Shown here piece after piece: positions 29,358-39,028 of a DNA stretch of 64,000 bases. Within the stretch, counting starts at the first letter, position 1. Every line of letters starts with the position of its first letter. Origin of the DNA: Rickettsia endosymbiont of Gonocerus acuteangulatus (GTDB taxonomy: Bacteria > Pseudomonadota > Alphaproteobacteria > Rickettsiales > Rickettsiaceae); contig NZ_OZ032147.1 in assembly GCF_964026435.1 (NCBI RefSeq), forward strand, positions 1,674,001 to 1,738,000. The letters run 5' to 3'. The notes under the pieces are model-generated. The model did no database searches, had not been told where the DNA came from, and saw only the letters and a program-made list of their open reading frames with translations. The position numbers were made by a program, and so were the translations under genes.

Positions 29358-30341
29358 ATGCAAAAACTTCTATCTTTAATAATTGTAGCTTTAGTGCTTT
29401 ATAATATAGCAAAGTTAAAAATCTCTTCTGATGATAATACTACGATTGTAGAACAAGCAAGTGTAAATAACTCTGCTAATGACGAAAATCAAGTTAGTAT
29501 TAATAACGATCCTCCTGTCTCTCTAAATGGCAATTTATTTGAACGAACAATTTCCAAAATAGTAATTAATGCTCTTAAAACTGAGGAAGGTAAAGCGTTT
29601 TTCGAAAATATTTTACAGCCACTAAATAAACCTATAGATACTAAAGATTATACCATTCCTGTACATAAAGACTTAATAACCTCTCTATTTAAAATTAATA
29701 CAATTGGTACTGGAAACGTCGGTCCTGCTTCTTGCGGTCATGTAGTTACAGTATTTTATCAAATATCGGATATGAGTAATAATTTAATCTCAGAAGATAC
29801 TAAAACTTTTACTATAGGTTCCGGTGCTGTAATGCTTGGTCTTGATAACGTAATAGTAGGGATGAATGTAGGGCAAGCAAGAGAGGCTATTATTCCTGCT
29901 AAATATGCTGCTAGTGTTGGTGCTAATAATGATAATGCCGATAGTGCATATAGAGTTAATGTCATGCTCAAATCTATATTGCCACAAAATTTTATTAACA
30001 GTAATGAAGTTAAAATTTATGATAATGAAATAGCTTATCGTATTCCTTTATTATGTGGTGAAAAAATAGCTTTTAATGCTAAAATTACTCGCCTTGCAAA
30101 TGGTGAAGTGTTATACGACTCAAAAGCTAAAGGACAAAAAGTCGATATGAAAATTGGTGATATTACCTATCCTCTAATTTTTTCTTATGCTTTGCAAGGT
30201 AAAGTACCAGTGGGTACTAGAACTGTTATTGCTAAAGGACAAACTTTTAAGGCATTAGGGTCTAATATAAATAAGATAATTTCACAAGAATCACTACCTT
30301 TAAATGAATATCTAATGCTTGAAATTAATGATTTTAAATAA
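29358..30341 (+). CDS. FKBP-type peptidyl-prolyl isomerase-like exported protein
   Basis: A 327-residue protein with an N-terminal hydrophobic anchor or signal ([17 protein letters not shown]). The FKBP fold lies at about 119-205: [12 protein letters not shown], then [19 protein letters not shown] and [13 protein letters not shown], matching FKBP core elements. A second, less clear FKBP-like repeat may follow ([27 protein letters not shown]). It is likely periplasmic and acts on protein folding. It opens a plus-strand gene run and is followed at 5 bases by a small membrane protein gene. Start codon without a strong ribosome-binding site. Confidence 0.8.
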   Translation: MQKLLSLIIVALVLYNIAKLKISSDDNTTIVEQASVNNSANDENQVSINNDPPVSLNGNLFERTISKIVINALKTEEGKAFFENILQPLNKPIDTKDYTIPVHKDLITSLFKINTIGTGNVGPASCGHVVTVFYQISDMSNNLISEDTKTFTIGSGAVMLGLDNVIVGMNVGQAREAIIPAKYAASVGANNDNADSAYRVNVMLKSILPQNFINSNEVKIYDNEIAYRIPLLCGEKIAFNAKITRLANGEVLYDSKAKGQKVDMKIGDITYPLIFSYALQGKVPVGTRTVIAKGQTFKALGSNINKIISQESLPLNEYLMLEINDFK

Positions 30342-30346
30342 TAAAT

Positions 30347-30463
30347 ATGAAACAACGTAAAATATCTGATATTAAGAAACAAAAAAATTATATTTTATTA
30401 TCTGTGCTTGTCATTATGATAATAATTGTATATCTTGTAGCTTTAATAAAATTTGCAGGGTGA
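30347..30463 (+). CDS. Small single-span membrane protein, CoxF-like
   Basis: This 38-residue frame has a basic N-terminus (KQRKISDIKKQKN) and one membrane helix (YILLSVLVIMIIIVYLVALIK). The pattern resembles the short CoxF-type proteins found near cytochrome oxidase assembly genes in Alphaproteobacteria, but no oxidase gene is adjacent. It begins 5 bases after the FKBP-like gene, so it is probably cotranscribed. The coding call rests on position and helix pattern only. Confidence 0.5.
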   Translation: MKQRKISDIKKQKNYILLSVLVIMIIIVYLVALIKFAG

Positions 30464-30567
30464 ATTTTATAATTATTAAAGATATGAGATTTAATTGATA
30501 TGTGAGAACATTAAAAATTTTATAAACAAAAATTTGTTTTAAACTTTATTTAAGCTGGGAGTTTAAT

Positions 30568-30954
30568 ATGCAAACGAATCAAAAGAATAAAAATATTATT
30601 ATATTGGCAAGTTTAATATTTTTATTAATAGCAGGGATAAGTCTTTTTATTTCAGCAAATAAAAATTCTAACAATAATAATGATGAGATATTAGAAGTAA
30701 AAATAGTTATAAAGGATCATAAATTTGTTCCAAACATAGTAGAAGTGCCAAAATCTACTAAAATAAGGCTAGTTATTCATAATGAAGATGATACTGTAGA
30801 AGAATTTGAAAGTCATGATTTACATCGAGAAAAAATCGTGATGCCACATGATTCTATAAAAATTATACTTGCTCCTTTAAAGCTGGGAAAATATGATTTT
30901 TTTGGAGATTTTCACCAAGATACAGCACAAGGGTTTTTAATTGTTAAGGATTAA
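30568..30954 (+). CDS. Membrane-anchored cupredoxin-domain protein
   Basis: A 128-residue protein with an N-terminal anchor (NIIILASLIFLLIAGISLFI) and a cupredoxin-like domain: VKIVIKDHKFVPNIVEVPKS, then RLVIHNEDDTVEEFES and GKYDFFGDFH..GFLIV. In EfeO/P19-type iron systems such a domain handles iron or copper for the adjacent permease. It is 8 bases upstream of the FTR1 gene, so the pair is very likely an operon. The ribosome-binding site GGGAG lies about 10 bases before ATG. Confidence 0.82.
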   Translation: MQTNQKNKNIIILASLIFLLIAGISLFISANKNSNNNNDEILEVKIVIKDHKFVPNIVEVPKSTKIRLVIHNEDDTVEEFESHDLHREKIVMPHDSIKIILAPLKLGKYDFFGDFHQDTAQGFLIVKD

Positions 30955-30962
30955 GTAAAAAT

Positions 30963-31820
30963 ATGTTTAAAATTGCTTTAATAGTATTTCGTGAATGTTT
31001 GGAAATATCTTTGTTAGTTGGTATAATACTTGCAGTAACAAAGCATATAGAAAAATCACGTATTTATATTATTGCTGGTGGAATGCTTGGGGTAGTATCC
31101 GCTTCAATTTTTGCCTTTTTTACTCGTAAGTTATCTTTATCTTTCGGCGGCATGGGGGATGAATTATTTGATTCCGTAATTATGATATTGATCACTATTT
31201 TACTTAGCTGGACAATAATATGGATGCAAGGCTATGGAACAAAAGTTAAACAACATATAAACAATATCTCAACAAAAATTCATGAAGGTAATTCCAGCTA
31301 TTTAATGTTGTTTTTTTTAGTCGCTAGTACTATATTGCGAGAAGGTGCAGAAATTATTATTTTGGTATATAGTATTTCTTCAGTTGAAACTATAACAAGT
31401 AGTAACTATATACAAGGCTTAATCATAGGTGCTACAAGCGGGTTTCTACTTGGTCTAATAATATATTTTGGTTTAATTAAAATAGCTAATCAAAAATATA
31501 TTTTTAAAATTTCTACTATACTATTAATGTTGATCGCAGGTGGTTTTGCAGCGAGTGCTGCAGGAATTTTAACCTCATCTGGTTTAGTTATGTTCTTATC
31601 TGATCAAGTTTGGGATAGCTCTTGGTTAGTAGCAGATAGAAGTATGATAGGTAAAATTTTACATATTGTTACTGGTTATATTGCAAGACCTAATGGTTTA
31701 CAAGTGCTTGCTTACTTTACCACTATATTATTAATAAATATTTTCATACAAGTGCGACTAAGATACTCTAAAAATATCTTAGCACCATTACCAAAAGAAA
31801 ATACACAACAAATAAGTTAA
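30963..31820 (+). CDS. FTR1-family iron permease
   Basis: A 285-residue inner-membrane protein with about seven helices. The two iron-binding signatures of FTR1/EfeU permeases are visible: FRECLEIS (REXLE type) at about 9-16 and LREGAEIIIL (REGXE) near 121. It is predicted to import iron with help of the cupredoxin protein encoded just upstream; no DyP-type peroxidase gene (efeB) follows. It probably belongs to a plus-strand unit with the next gene, yciB, 13 bases away. Confidence 0.9.
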   Translation: MFKIALIVFRECLEISLLVGIILAVTKHIEKSRIYIIAGGMLGVVSASIFAFFTRKLSLSFGGMGDELFDSVIMILITILLSWTIIWMQGYGTKVKQHINNISTKIHEGNSSYLMLFFLVASTILREGAEIIILVYSISSVETITSSNYIQGLIIGATSGFLLGLIIYFGLIKIANQKYIFKISTILLMLIAGGFAASAAGILTSSGLVMFLSDQVWDSSWLVADRSMIGKILHIVTGYIARPNGLQVLAYFTTILLINIFIQVRLRYSKNILAPLPKENTQQIS

Positions 31821-31833
31821 GAAATATCAAAAT

Positions 31834-32376
31834 ATGTTTAAACTTTTATCAGAAATTGGTCCAGTAATAGCATTCTTTGCAGGATTTTTTTATGGTGGTG
31901 CTATACAAAGTGCTACCCTTTATATGCTTATTACCTCTGTTATTTGTATTACCCTTTGTTATATTATAGATAAAAAAGTGTCAAAGCTTTCCATTATTTC
32001 TACAACTGTATTACTTGTTTCGGGTATTATAACTTTAATTAGTGGTGATTCAATGTATATAAAAATCAAACCGACTATATTATATGTTATTTTTGGAATA
32101 ATTTTCCTTACAAGCGGTATAAAGAAAAATCCTTTTATTAAATATGCTTTAGAAAGCATAATCCGTCTCAAAGAAGAAAGTTGGATAACTTTAAGCTATA
32201 GAACAGCGACTTTTTTCTTTTTCATGGCTATAGTTAACGAAATAGTTTGGCGTCATTTTTCAGATGAAACATGGGTTAAGTTTAAAATATTCGGCGTAGT
32301 GCCTATTACTTTTGTGTTCATTTTACTTCAATTACCTCTACTATTGAAAAATAAGTTACCAGATAGTAAACTCTAA
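31834..32376 (+). CDS. yciB: Septation/inner-membrane protein YciB (IspZ)
   Basis: A 180-residue membrane protein of about five or six helices. It opens with KLLSEIGPVIAFFAGFFYGG, the family's N-terminal signature, and contains WITLSYRTATFFFFMAIVNEIVWR and WVKFKIFGVVPITFVF, which are typical of YciB (intracellular septation protein A). The role is in envelope maintenance and cell division, not well defined. Confidence 0.92.
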   Translation: MFKLLSEIGPVIAFFAGFFYGGAIQSATLYMLITSVICITLCYIIDKKVSKLSIISTTVLLVSGIITLISGDSMYIKIKPTILYVIFGIIFLTSGIKKNPFIKYALESIIRLKEESWITLSYRTATFFFFMAIVNEIVWRHFSDETWVKFKIFGVVPITFVFILLQLPLLLKNKLPDSKL

Positions 32377-32416
32377 TATATACTCGTCTACCAACTTTTC
32401 ATTTACTAATAATATT

Positions 32417-33028
32417 ATGTTAAGAATTTTATTTTTCATAGCTCTAACTTTTAATCTTTTAGGCTGTTTGCCTGCTATCTTTACCGCAGCAACTACTACC
32501 GGTATTGTTGCTTCGAAAGATCAGCCAATATCTGGAACATTAAATGATTCAAGAATTTCAGCTGGTATTAAAGCTGATCTAGTAAAAAATAATTTTAAAG
32601 AGCTAGGTGCTAAAATCAAAGTTGAGGTGTCTGAAAGTAGAGTGCTGTTAACAGGAAATATTCAGAAAGAGGAAGATGCATTGAAAGCAGTTGAGATTGC
32701 TTGGAATCAAAAAGGCGTAACTGAAGTAATTAATGAGTTAAAAGTAAGTAAAAATAGTAATCACTTTGACTTAGCACAATATACTAGAGATAGTATGATA
32801 ACAGCACAAATTAAAGCTAAGAATCTAGTCAGAAAGGATATTAAATTTGCTAATTATACTGTTTTAACAGTAGATAACGTGGTTTATTTATTTGGAGTTG
32901 CAAGGTCAGAAGAAGAGCTAGAAAACTTTGCTGATCTTGCCTCAAAAATAAAAGGTGTTGAAAAAGTTGTGTGTTATGCTAAAATAGCAGATAATTTTAA
33001 TAGTAACACTGATGGTGATGAATCATAA
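32417..33028 (+). CDS. BON-domain lipoprotein
   Basis: 203 residues with lipoprotein signal [16 protein letters not shown] (lipobox LLGC). Two BON domains follow: [31 protein letters not shown] (about 47-110) and [27 protein letters not shown] (about 120-185). The arrangement matches the DolP/YraP type of outer-membrane lipoprotein that binds phospholipid and supports envelope integrity. It overlaps the next gene by 17 bases. Confidence 0.88.
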   Translation: MLRILFFIALTFNLLGCLPAIFTAATTTGIVASKDQPISGTLNDSRISAGIKADLVKNNFKELGAKIKVEVSESRVLLTGNIQKEEDALKAVEIAWNQKGVTEVINELKVSKNSNHFDLAQYTRDSMITAQIKAKNLVRKDIKFANYTVLTVDNVVYLFGVARSEEELENFADLASKIKGVEKVVCYAKIADNFNSNTDGDES

Positions 33029-33698
33029 ATTTGGTTTACTAATTTTATTAATCTTTTATTGTCTTGTCTTAAGTGGTTGTAATAATTCAAAAAAGCTACC
33101 ATGTTCTCGTAAGCATTCACATAAAGAACTATCAAAAGACGATCCCCATAATTTAGTTTATAAAGGGCATTATAAGGTTGGTAACCAATATAAAATAAAG
33201 GGCAAAACTTATAAACCTAATGCTCCAAAAAGCTTTACTGAAACAGGCTATGCTTCTTGGTATGGTGGGGGCGGCGACAAATTCCATGGTAAAAAAACTG
33301 CTAATGGTGATATGTTTAATAAGAATTTATTAACAGCTGCTCACAAAACTCTCCCTCTTCCATGTTTAGTTAAAGTAACTAACAAAGCTAATAATAAATC
33401 AGTAATTTTAATGGTTAATGACCGTGGACCTTTTAAGCCAAACCGTATAATAGATGTATCTGTAAAAGCAGCAGAAGTTTTAGCTTTTAAAAAGCAAGGT
33501 TTAGCTAAAGTAAAAATAGAATATTTACATGCTGAAACCGAAAAGTTTTTGAAGAATATTAAAGTAAATAAATCCTCAAATAAAACCTTGGCTAAAAGTT
33601 CTAAAAAACCTTCTTCTACTAAGGTAGCAAACAATAAATGTAGTATCAACTGTCATATAAAACTAGTAAATTTAAAATACAAGCTAGCTGTAAATTAG
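33012..33698 (+). CDS. rlpA: RlpA-family septal lipoprotein
   Basis: 228 residues. Lipoprotein signal [15 protein letters not shown], then a double-psi beta-barrel with [21 protein letters not shown] and [17 protein letters not shown], the RlpA catalytic signatures. RlpA enzymes cleave glycan strands lacking stem peptides at the septum. No SPOR domain is seen; the C-terminus is Lys/Ser-rich. The gene overlaps the BON lipoprotein; starts at 33012 or 33018 are both possible. Confidence 0.9.
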   Translation: MVMNHKFGLLILLIFYCLVLSGCNNSKKLPCSRKHSHKELSKDDPHNLVYKGHYKVGNQYKIKGKTYKPNAPKSFTETGYASWYGGGGDKFHGKKTANGDMFNKNLLTAAHKTLPLPCLVKVTNKANNKSVILMVNDRGPFKPNRIIDVSVKAAEVLAFKKQGLAKVKIEYLHAETEKFLKNIKVNKSSNKTLAKSSKKPSSTKVANNKCSINCHIKLVNLKYKLAVN

Positions 33699-33746
33699 AT
33701 TATTTATTGTGTGACATCAGAATCATGAGCCTAAAAAAATAATAAA

Positions 33747-34436
33747 GTGCAAAGGTTAGCCAAATTAATTAGTAATGCAGGAGTTTGTTCTAGGCGAGAT
33801 GCCGAAAAACTAATTATTGATGGACAAGTGAAAGTAGATGGCATTATAGTTACCTCGCCTGCTACAAATGTTGATATTGATAATCAAATTGAGCTATCAG
33901 GTTCATTAATTACTTCTTCTCAAAAATCAAGGCTATGGATTTACTACAAGCCTGTTGGTTTAATTACTACTCATAAAGATCCACTATCTCGTAAAACTGT
34001 ATTCGAACAATTAACTGGGTTACCGCGTGTAATTTCGATAGGTAGACTAGATTTAAATAGCGAGGGTTTATTACTACTAACCAATAATGGTGATTTAGCT
34101 CGGCAGTTTGAACTACCCTCAAGTAAGTTAAAACGAGTATATCATGTTAGAGCTTACGGAAATCCGGATCCTCTATTAAAAAGTAATTATAAAAATTTAG
34201 AAATTGACGGAATATTTTATAATCCACAATCAATAAAATTAATTAAAAAGAGTTCTAGTAATGCTTGGTTTGAGGTGGTTCTATTTGAGGGCAAAAATCG
34301 GGAAATTAGAAGAATATTCGAGCATTTTGGATTAAAAGTTAATAAGTTAATTAGAACTGAGTATGGTGATTTTAAACTTGATAATCTTAAGCCGAATGAA
34401 TATCGAGAAGTAACTAAAAAATTATATAAGTGTTAA
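33747..34436 (+). CDS. rluB: Ribosomal large-subunit pseudouridine synthase, RluB type
   Basis: 229 residues, starting with GTG at 33747. An S4 RNA-binding domain (QRLAKLISNAGVCSRRDAEKL) precedes the RsuA/RluB catalytic domain with GRLDLNSEGLLLLTNNGDLA (catalytic Asp in RLD) and GKNREIRRIFEHFG. It should modify 23S rRNA; RsuA-type specificity cannot be excluded. Its end overlaps the rsmD start. Confidence 0.9.
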   Translation: MQRLAKLISNAGVCSRRDAEKLIIDGQVKVDGIIVTSPATNVDIDNQIELSGSLITSSQKSRLWIYYKPVGLITTHKDPLSRKTVFEQLTGLPRVISIGRLDLNSEGLLLLTNNGDLARQFELPSSKLKRVYHVRAYGNPDPLLKSNYKNLEIDGIFYNPQSIKLIKKSSSNAWFEVVLFEGKNREIRRIFEHFGLKVNKLIRTEYGDFKLDNLKPNEYREVTKKLYKC

Positions 34437-34993
34437 AAATAATATCAGGTAAATTTCAAAATCAGAAAATACCTATTGCTAAAAATATAAAATATCGTCC
34501 CTCTACTGGTAAACTCAAGGAAGCAATATTTAGCATATTAACTTCCGGTGAGTTTATAGGTAATAAATTATTCAATGAAAATATTAAAGTACTAGATTTA
34601 TTTGCTGGTAGCGGTAGCCTAGCTTTTGAGAGTCTATCAAGAGGAGCAGGCTTTGCTACTTTAATTGATATTGATCTATATTCATTAAAAATAGCAGAAG
34701 AATTTGCTAAGACCTTAAATATTTATGATAAAGTTAATCTCGTTAATATTAATGCCTTAAATCTGCCAAAAGCAAACACAGTTTTTGATCTCGTCTTCGT
34801 TGACCCCCCTTATCATAATAAAATAGTGCCGAAAGTAATGAAGCTGCTTATAAAAAATAACTGGCTCAATACAGACGCTATAATAGTCGTTGAAATGGCT
34901 AAAACCGATGATTATATTTTAGATGAAAATATCGAAATTATATGTGAGAAATTGTATGGTAATACTAAATTATTGATTCTAAAAAAGGTTTAA
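34430..34993 (+). CDS. rsmD: 16S rRNA (guanine966-N2)-methyltransferase RsmD
   Basis: 187 residues starting with GTG that overlaps the previous stop by 7 bases. It has the family start ISGKFQNQKI, RPSTGKLKEAIFSIL, the SAM-binding VLDLFAGSGSLAFESLSRGA and the catalytic VFVDPPYHNKI (DPPY). Translation is likely coupled to rluB. An IS200 copy sits 4 bases after the stop. Confidence 0.94.
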   Translation: MLKIISGKFQNQKIPIAKNIKYRPSTGKLKEAIFSILTSGEFIGNKLFNENIKVLDLFAGSGSLAFESLSRGAGFATLIDIDLYSLKIAEEFAKTLNIYDKVNLVNINALNLPKANTVFDLVFVDPPYHNKIVPKVMKLLIKNNWLNTDAIIVVEMAKTDDYILDENIEIICEKLYGNTKLLILKKV

Positions 34994-34997
34994 TAGA

Positions 34998-35522
34998 AAT
35001 AAAAGTAATCCCCGCCGCAAGCAGCGGGGTATTTTAGAAGAAAGCTAGCTGATGATCCTCATGCAGTTTCTGATATTCCTTGCCTTGGTTTTTTACGTAT
35101 TTTCCTATCATATTCTCATTTCCATGCTTACCTACCGTACTCGTAAAATATCCATCAGTCCAAAATTCTCCACCCCATAATTGTTTCTTTACCTGTGGAC
35201 ACTGTCTAAATATTTGACGAGCTGTAACACTTTTAATTGTTGTTACTATTTTTGTTACGCTATAGGTTGGTACAGATTGTACCAAAAAATGGACATGATC
35301 TTCATCAACCCCTATTTCTAAAAATTTTATTTGATATCTCTTTTCTATCTCTAAACATATTTCTCGTAATACTTGATCAACTGATACGTCAAACACTGCT
35401 CGGCGATATTTTGCTGGAAATACCATGTGATACAGCAGTACCGTAACATTATGACTTTTATGTATATATTTGCTCATTCCGCCATATTACGCCGCAAGCG
35501 GCGGGGAATATACCCAAAAGAG
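34998..35522 (-). mobile_element. IS200-family element, copy C
   Basis: 525 bp with the same ends and hairpins as copy A, directly behind rsmD. Confidence 0.92.
35034..35477 (-). CDS. tnpA: IS200 transposase TnpA, copy C
   Basis: 147 residues with the same translation as copy A; HVH and Tyr motifs intact. Confidence 0.95.
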   Translation of the reverse strand: MSKYIHKSHNVTVLLYHMVFPAKYRRAVFDVSVDQVLREICLEIEKRYQIKFLEIGVDEDHVHFLVQSVPTYSVTKIVTTIKSVTARQIFRQCPQVKKQLWGGEFWTDGYFTSTVGKHGNENMIGKYVKNQGKEYQKLHEDHQLAFF

Positions 35523-35651
35523 ATTTAATAGAGCTTTAAATTTGATTTAACAAACAATATATTAATCTATCCTACCTCAAATAGTTAATAAATTATTGAT
35601 AAATTAATAATTATTTATTAAAATATACCGGAATTTTAATAAAGTATTAAT

Positions 35652-35971
35652 ATGAAAGAAAAAGATAATTTATCGATTTCCCAAGAACTTTATGGGACAA
35701 TTTAAATAAACTTAAAATCAATAATACAAAATATATTTCCCTTAGAATATAATAAGCAGGAAATTACTATTAGCTATATTGCAGAACAAATAGTAAGCAG
35801 CGGCTCAATTCAAAAAAATAGTGATTACCCAGAATTAGATGATGAAATTGAGGAAATTAATCAAGCAATTATAGATTATTGTAAATATAAAGAAATTCCT
35901 AAAGAAGAAGAAAATAATATATATAAAAAAACCTCAGAATTGATAAAAGATGGGTTTTTAAAAAATATAGT
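35652..35971 (+). pseudogene. Unknown gene with early stop, cut by IS30
   Basis: From ATG at 35652 the frame reads KEKDNLSISQELYGTI, hits TAA at 35703 and continues without another stop (INLKSIIQNIFPLEYNKQ, later IVSSGSIQKNSDYPELDDEI and YKKTSELIKDGFLKNIV) until IS30 copy 4. It is acidic, soluble-looking and rich in Ile, Lys and Glu. I do not recognise the family. The 130 bases before it are AT-rich without visible genes. Confidence 0.45.
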
Positions 35972-37035
35972 GAAAATGCAAGGACTAAGTAGAACAAAAC
36001 CTATAAATTTTCTGCCCAAATTTCATTGGGGGTTTTATAACCAAAAATCTTTCTTGGCATGTTATTTAAAATCTCAGCAACATTGTCAAGACCTCTTTGT
36101 GTAACGGTAGTAATATCTGTATTTTTAGGTAAAATTCTATGAATCATAGAATTCATTTTTTCCACTAATGCTTTTTGTCTAGGGCGGTATGGATCACAAA
36201 AGAAAGTTTGAAACCCAGATAGTCTATAGGCAACATGCCCCACAAACTCTTTGCCATTATCCATAGTAATAGTCTTTCTCACACTATTTGGAAGAGTTTT
36301 TATCTTTCTTAAAAAACCATTGGTAACTGTTGTAGCTCTCTTGGAGTTATTCAGCACTAAAATAATCTTTTGACTCTTTTTATCCACCAGTGCACCAATA
36401 TTCATACTTTGATTACCTTTATGAAATGTAAGATCTGCCTCAAAATTCCCTACTTCTACCTTTTTCGTAGCTATTGCATCACGCTGATGTATTGAGATCC
36501 TTTGTGGTATAATGATCCTTTGACGCCTCTTCCCTCTTTCTTGCCTTTTATATCTTTTAGAAGGTAAATAGCTATATAACTTTAATTTAGCTGCTACTAC
36601 AGAAGTGTAAACAAATCTATATATACTTTCTGTACTGATACACAAAGCTGTATTTTTGTCTAGTTTTAACTTTCCGGCTATAGCATCCGGCGACCATTTC
36701 TTGCGAATCATAGCATTTTTAATATAATCTAACAACATAGGGTTCTTTTCTATTTTTAATAACTCTTGCTGATACATCCTGTTTTCATATTTTTCCTGAG
36801 CAACACAAGGCATATACTTATCTTTTACCTTATTTCTTTTTAGCTCCATACTAATAGCGCTTTTAGACCTCGTAAGATGTTGTGCTATCTTATTAATACT
36901 GACTCCTAGGTCATACATTCTTTTTATCTCATATCTCTCTTCTCGAGATAAGTGTCTATATTTTCTGTTCATCATTACCTATTTAAAATCTTATTATTTT
37001 AAATAGGTTCTGTTCTACTTACTTATAGTATTTTC
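35972..37035 (-). mobile_element. IS30-family element, copy 4 (complete, with target duplication)
   Basis: 1064 bp with both ends (GAAAATGCAAGG at 35972, TAGTATTTTC ending at 37035). AGT at 35969-35971 is repeated at 37036-37038, a 3-bp target duplication. It is the only copy in the window with matching flanks, so probably the least rearranged. Confidence 0.92.
36001..36975 (-). CDS. IS30-family transposase, copy 4
   Basis: 324 residues, type 1 sequence, differing from copy 1 only slightly (SKSAIS, SVVAAK). DDE motifs intact. Confidence 0.93.
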   Translation of the reverse strand: MMNRKYRHLSREERYEIKRMYDLGVSINKIAQHLTRSKSAISMELKRNKVKDKYMPCVAQEKYENRMYQQELLKIEKNPMLLDYIKNAMIRKKWSPDAIAGKLKLDKNTALCISTESIYRFVYTSVVAAKLKLYSYLPSKRYKRQERGKRRQRIIIPQRISIHQRDAIATKKVEVGNFEADLTFHKGNQSMNIGALVDKKSQKIILVLNNSKRATTVTNGFLRKIKTLPNSVRKTITMDNGKEFVGHVAYRLSGFQTFFCDPYRPRQKALVEKMNSMIHRILPKNTDITTVTQRGLDNVAEILNNMPRKIFGYKTPNEIWAENL

Positions 37036-37771
37036 AGTGCCAACAGCTCTGTTTTTAATATTGACTCAAGGAAATCCGTATAACTTGAGTCTTCTTTACT
37101 AGAAGATTGTGCAATATAGCTTAATGCGATAAGGTAGTGATTTTTTAAGAGCATAGTAAACAGCATCAAAAAAGTGCTCAAAATTAGAAATAGTTTTTCT
37201 TATTTCATTCTTGATTTTAAACCAGTAATGCTCTATAGGATTTAAGTCAGGAGAGTAAGTTGGTAAAAATAAAATACTGCAACCAACAGATTCAATTAAC
37301 GTTTTCACTTTTGTACTTTTATGAAAATTAATATTATCCATTACTACTATCTGACCAGCCTTTAATTCCTTGATCAATATCTCTTGTACATAAGTTTCAA
37401 AAATGTCCTTATTACATGTCCCATCAAATATTATTGGGGCAATAATATCTTTGACACACAGCCCAGCAATCATACTAATCCGTGATTTATGTTGATAGAC
37501 CTTTTCACCATAATATCTTTGACCGATAATGCTCCACCCGTGTTCTCTACAGCTATTATCTTCTATCCCAGACTCATCGATAAATACTAAATCTTGTTTA
37601 TCTATAGTTTTTAGTTTCAATATAAACTCATTCCTTAGACCAATATCCCTTTTGGGATGAAGAAAAGTTTTTTTTATAACTATAACCTAATTTATTAAGC
37701 AATCTTGATATCGTACTTGCAGATACTTTTTGACTCCAGTTATTAGCTAGCTCCATGGTGGTTTTATCAAA

Positions 37772-38296
37772 AATAAAAGTAATCCCCGCCTCAAGCAGCG
37801 GGGTATTTTAGAAGAAAGCTAGCTGATGATCCTCATGCAGTTTCTGATATTCCTTGCCTTGGTTTTTTACGTATTTTCCTATCATATTCTCATTTCCATG
37901 CTTACCTACCGTACTCGTAAAATATCCATCAGTCCAAAATTCTCCACCCCATAATTGTTTCTTTACCTGTGGACACTGTCTAAATATTTGACGAGCTGTA
38001 ACACTTTTAATTGTTGTTACTATTTTTGTTACGCTATAGGTTGGTACAGATTGTACCAAAAAATGGACATGATCTTCATCAACCCCTATTTCTAAAAATT
38101 TTATTTGATATCTCTTTTCTATCTCTAAACATATTTCTCGTAATACTTGATCAACTGATACGTCAAACACTGCTCGGCGATATTTTGCTGGAAATACCAT
38201 GTGATACAGCAGTACCGTAACATTATGACTTTTATGTATATATTTGCTCATTCCGCCATATTACGCCGCAAGCGGCGGGGAATATACCCAAAAGAG
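37772..38296 (-). mobile_element. IS200-family element, copy D
   Basis: 525 bp with the standard ends. One base differs in the low-end hairpin (CCCCGCCTCAAGCAGCGGGG, with T for G in the loop). Confidence 0.92.
37808..38251 (-). CDS. tnpA: IS200 transposase TnpA, copy D
   Basis: 147 residues with the same translation as copy A; motifs intact. Confidence 0.95.
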   Translation of the reverse strand: MSKYIHKSHNVTVLLYHMVFPAKYRRAVFDVSVDQVLREICLEIEKRYQIKFLEIGVDEDHVHFLVQSVPTYSVTKIVTTIKSVTARQIFRQCPQVKKQLWGGEFWTDGYFTSTVGKHGNENMIGKYVKNQGKEYQKLHEDHQLAFF

Positions 38297-38681
38297 ATTT
38301 AATTCTATAAATTTTTTAAATCCCTCTATGTCTCTTATTATTCTACGATGTCCTGTATGATAACCACTTTTTGCTTTGACATCCCCAGTTTGTTTCTTTA
38401 ATTTTTTCCACTCTATTATAGTCTTCCTACTAATAGAGTATATCTCTGAAGTCTCTTTTATTGTTTTACCATCTGTTAAACTTTTTATTACTCGTATTCT
38501 TAAATCGTATGAATATGCCTTTGCCATAAGTTTTTCATTTAGTATAATCCAACTCATACTATAAGTCACTACCTTATCGCATTAAGCTATATCAAAATAA
38601 TTTTCAGCTATCTGAATAAGGTTTAAAGAGCGGCATAGCTCTTCTATACGTTGGTGCTGTAGGTTCATAATGCCTCCAGTA

Positions 38682-39028
38682 TATAGCATAAATCATTAAG
38701 ATACTGACAATTTAATAGTATTAAAAATAGCATCATAAAATGTTTCAAAATCTCCTACAACTTTCCTAATTTCATTTTTTATCTTAAACCAGTAATGCTC
38801 TATAGGATTTAAATCAGGAGAGTAAGTTGGTAAATACAATATGGTACAACCAACGGATTCAATGAACTCTTTAACTTTAGAATTTTTATGAAAATTAATG
38901 TTATCCATAATAACGGTTTGCCCAGGTTGTAATTCTGTAATTAATACATCCCTAATATAAGTTTTAAAGACCTCTGTATTACAATTACCTTCAAATATTA
39001 CAGGAGCAATAAGATTACCATTACAAAT
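38682..39028 (-). mobile_element. IS630-family element type A, copy 4 (3' part only)
   Basis: It begins TATAGCATAAATCATTAAG and stops after ACCATTACAAA where IS30 copy 5 begins. The transposase start and other end are missing. Confidence 0.87.
38696..39027 (-). pseudogene. IS630 type A transposase, C-terminal fragment
   Basis: The fragment covers NGNLIAPVIFEGNC through MDNINFHK and PIEHYWFKIK to the stop at 38696. The first catalytic Asp is lost. Confidence 0.85.

Larger units (their letters stand above)
37099..38529 (-). pseudogene. IS630 type B transposase, interrupted by IS200
   Basis: The N-terminal part (MAKAYSYDLRIRV at about 38529) ends at FKKFIE where IS200 lies. The remainder resumes below 37772 and includes the intact catalytic frame with FIDESGIED, MDNINFHK and SPDLNPIEHYW. 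The catalytic frame has no stop of its own; here it runs out of the element to a stop at 37099. Without IS200 the element might be functional. Confidence 0.85.
37115..38591 (-). mobile_element. IS630-family element type B, copy 3, interrupted by IS200 copy D
   Basis: Both type B ends are present (TATAGCTTAATGCG at 37115, CGCATTAAGCTATA at 38591) in a remnant istB. IS200 copy D interrupts the first transposase frame. Joining the flanks across IS200 restores CAAAATTTAATTC as in copy 1. Confidence 0.9.
37036..38668 (-). pseudogene. istB: istB of a third IS21 element (C), 5' fragment split by IS630 type B
   Basis: On the minus strand GGAGGCATTATG gives a good ribosome-binding site and start at 38668. 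MNLQHQRIEELCRSLNLIQI continues to 38592, is interrupted by an IS630 type B element (37115-38591) and resumes with AQSSSKEDSSYTDFLESILK down to 37036, where IS30 sits. This is the N-terminal region of an IstB helper ATPase of a lineage different from both other IstB genes here. Walker motifs are lost. Confidence 0.75.

Noticed and set aside
29288-34997. The FKBP-to-rsmD gene run as cargo of a composite transposon
   Set aside because: The flanking elements differ in family and the genes are ordinary chromosomal ones; recombination between IS copies explains the borders better.
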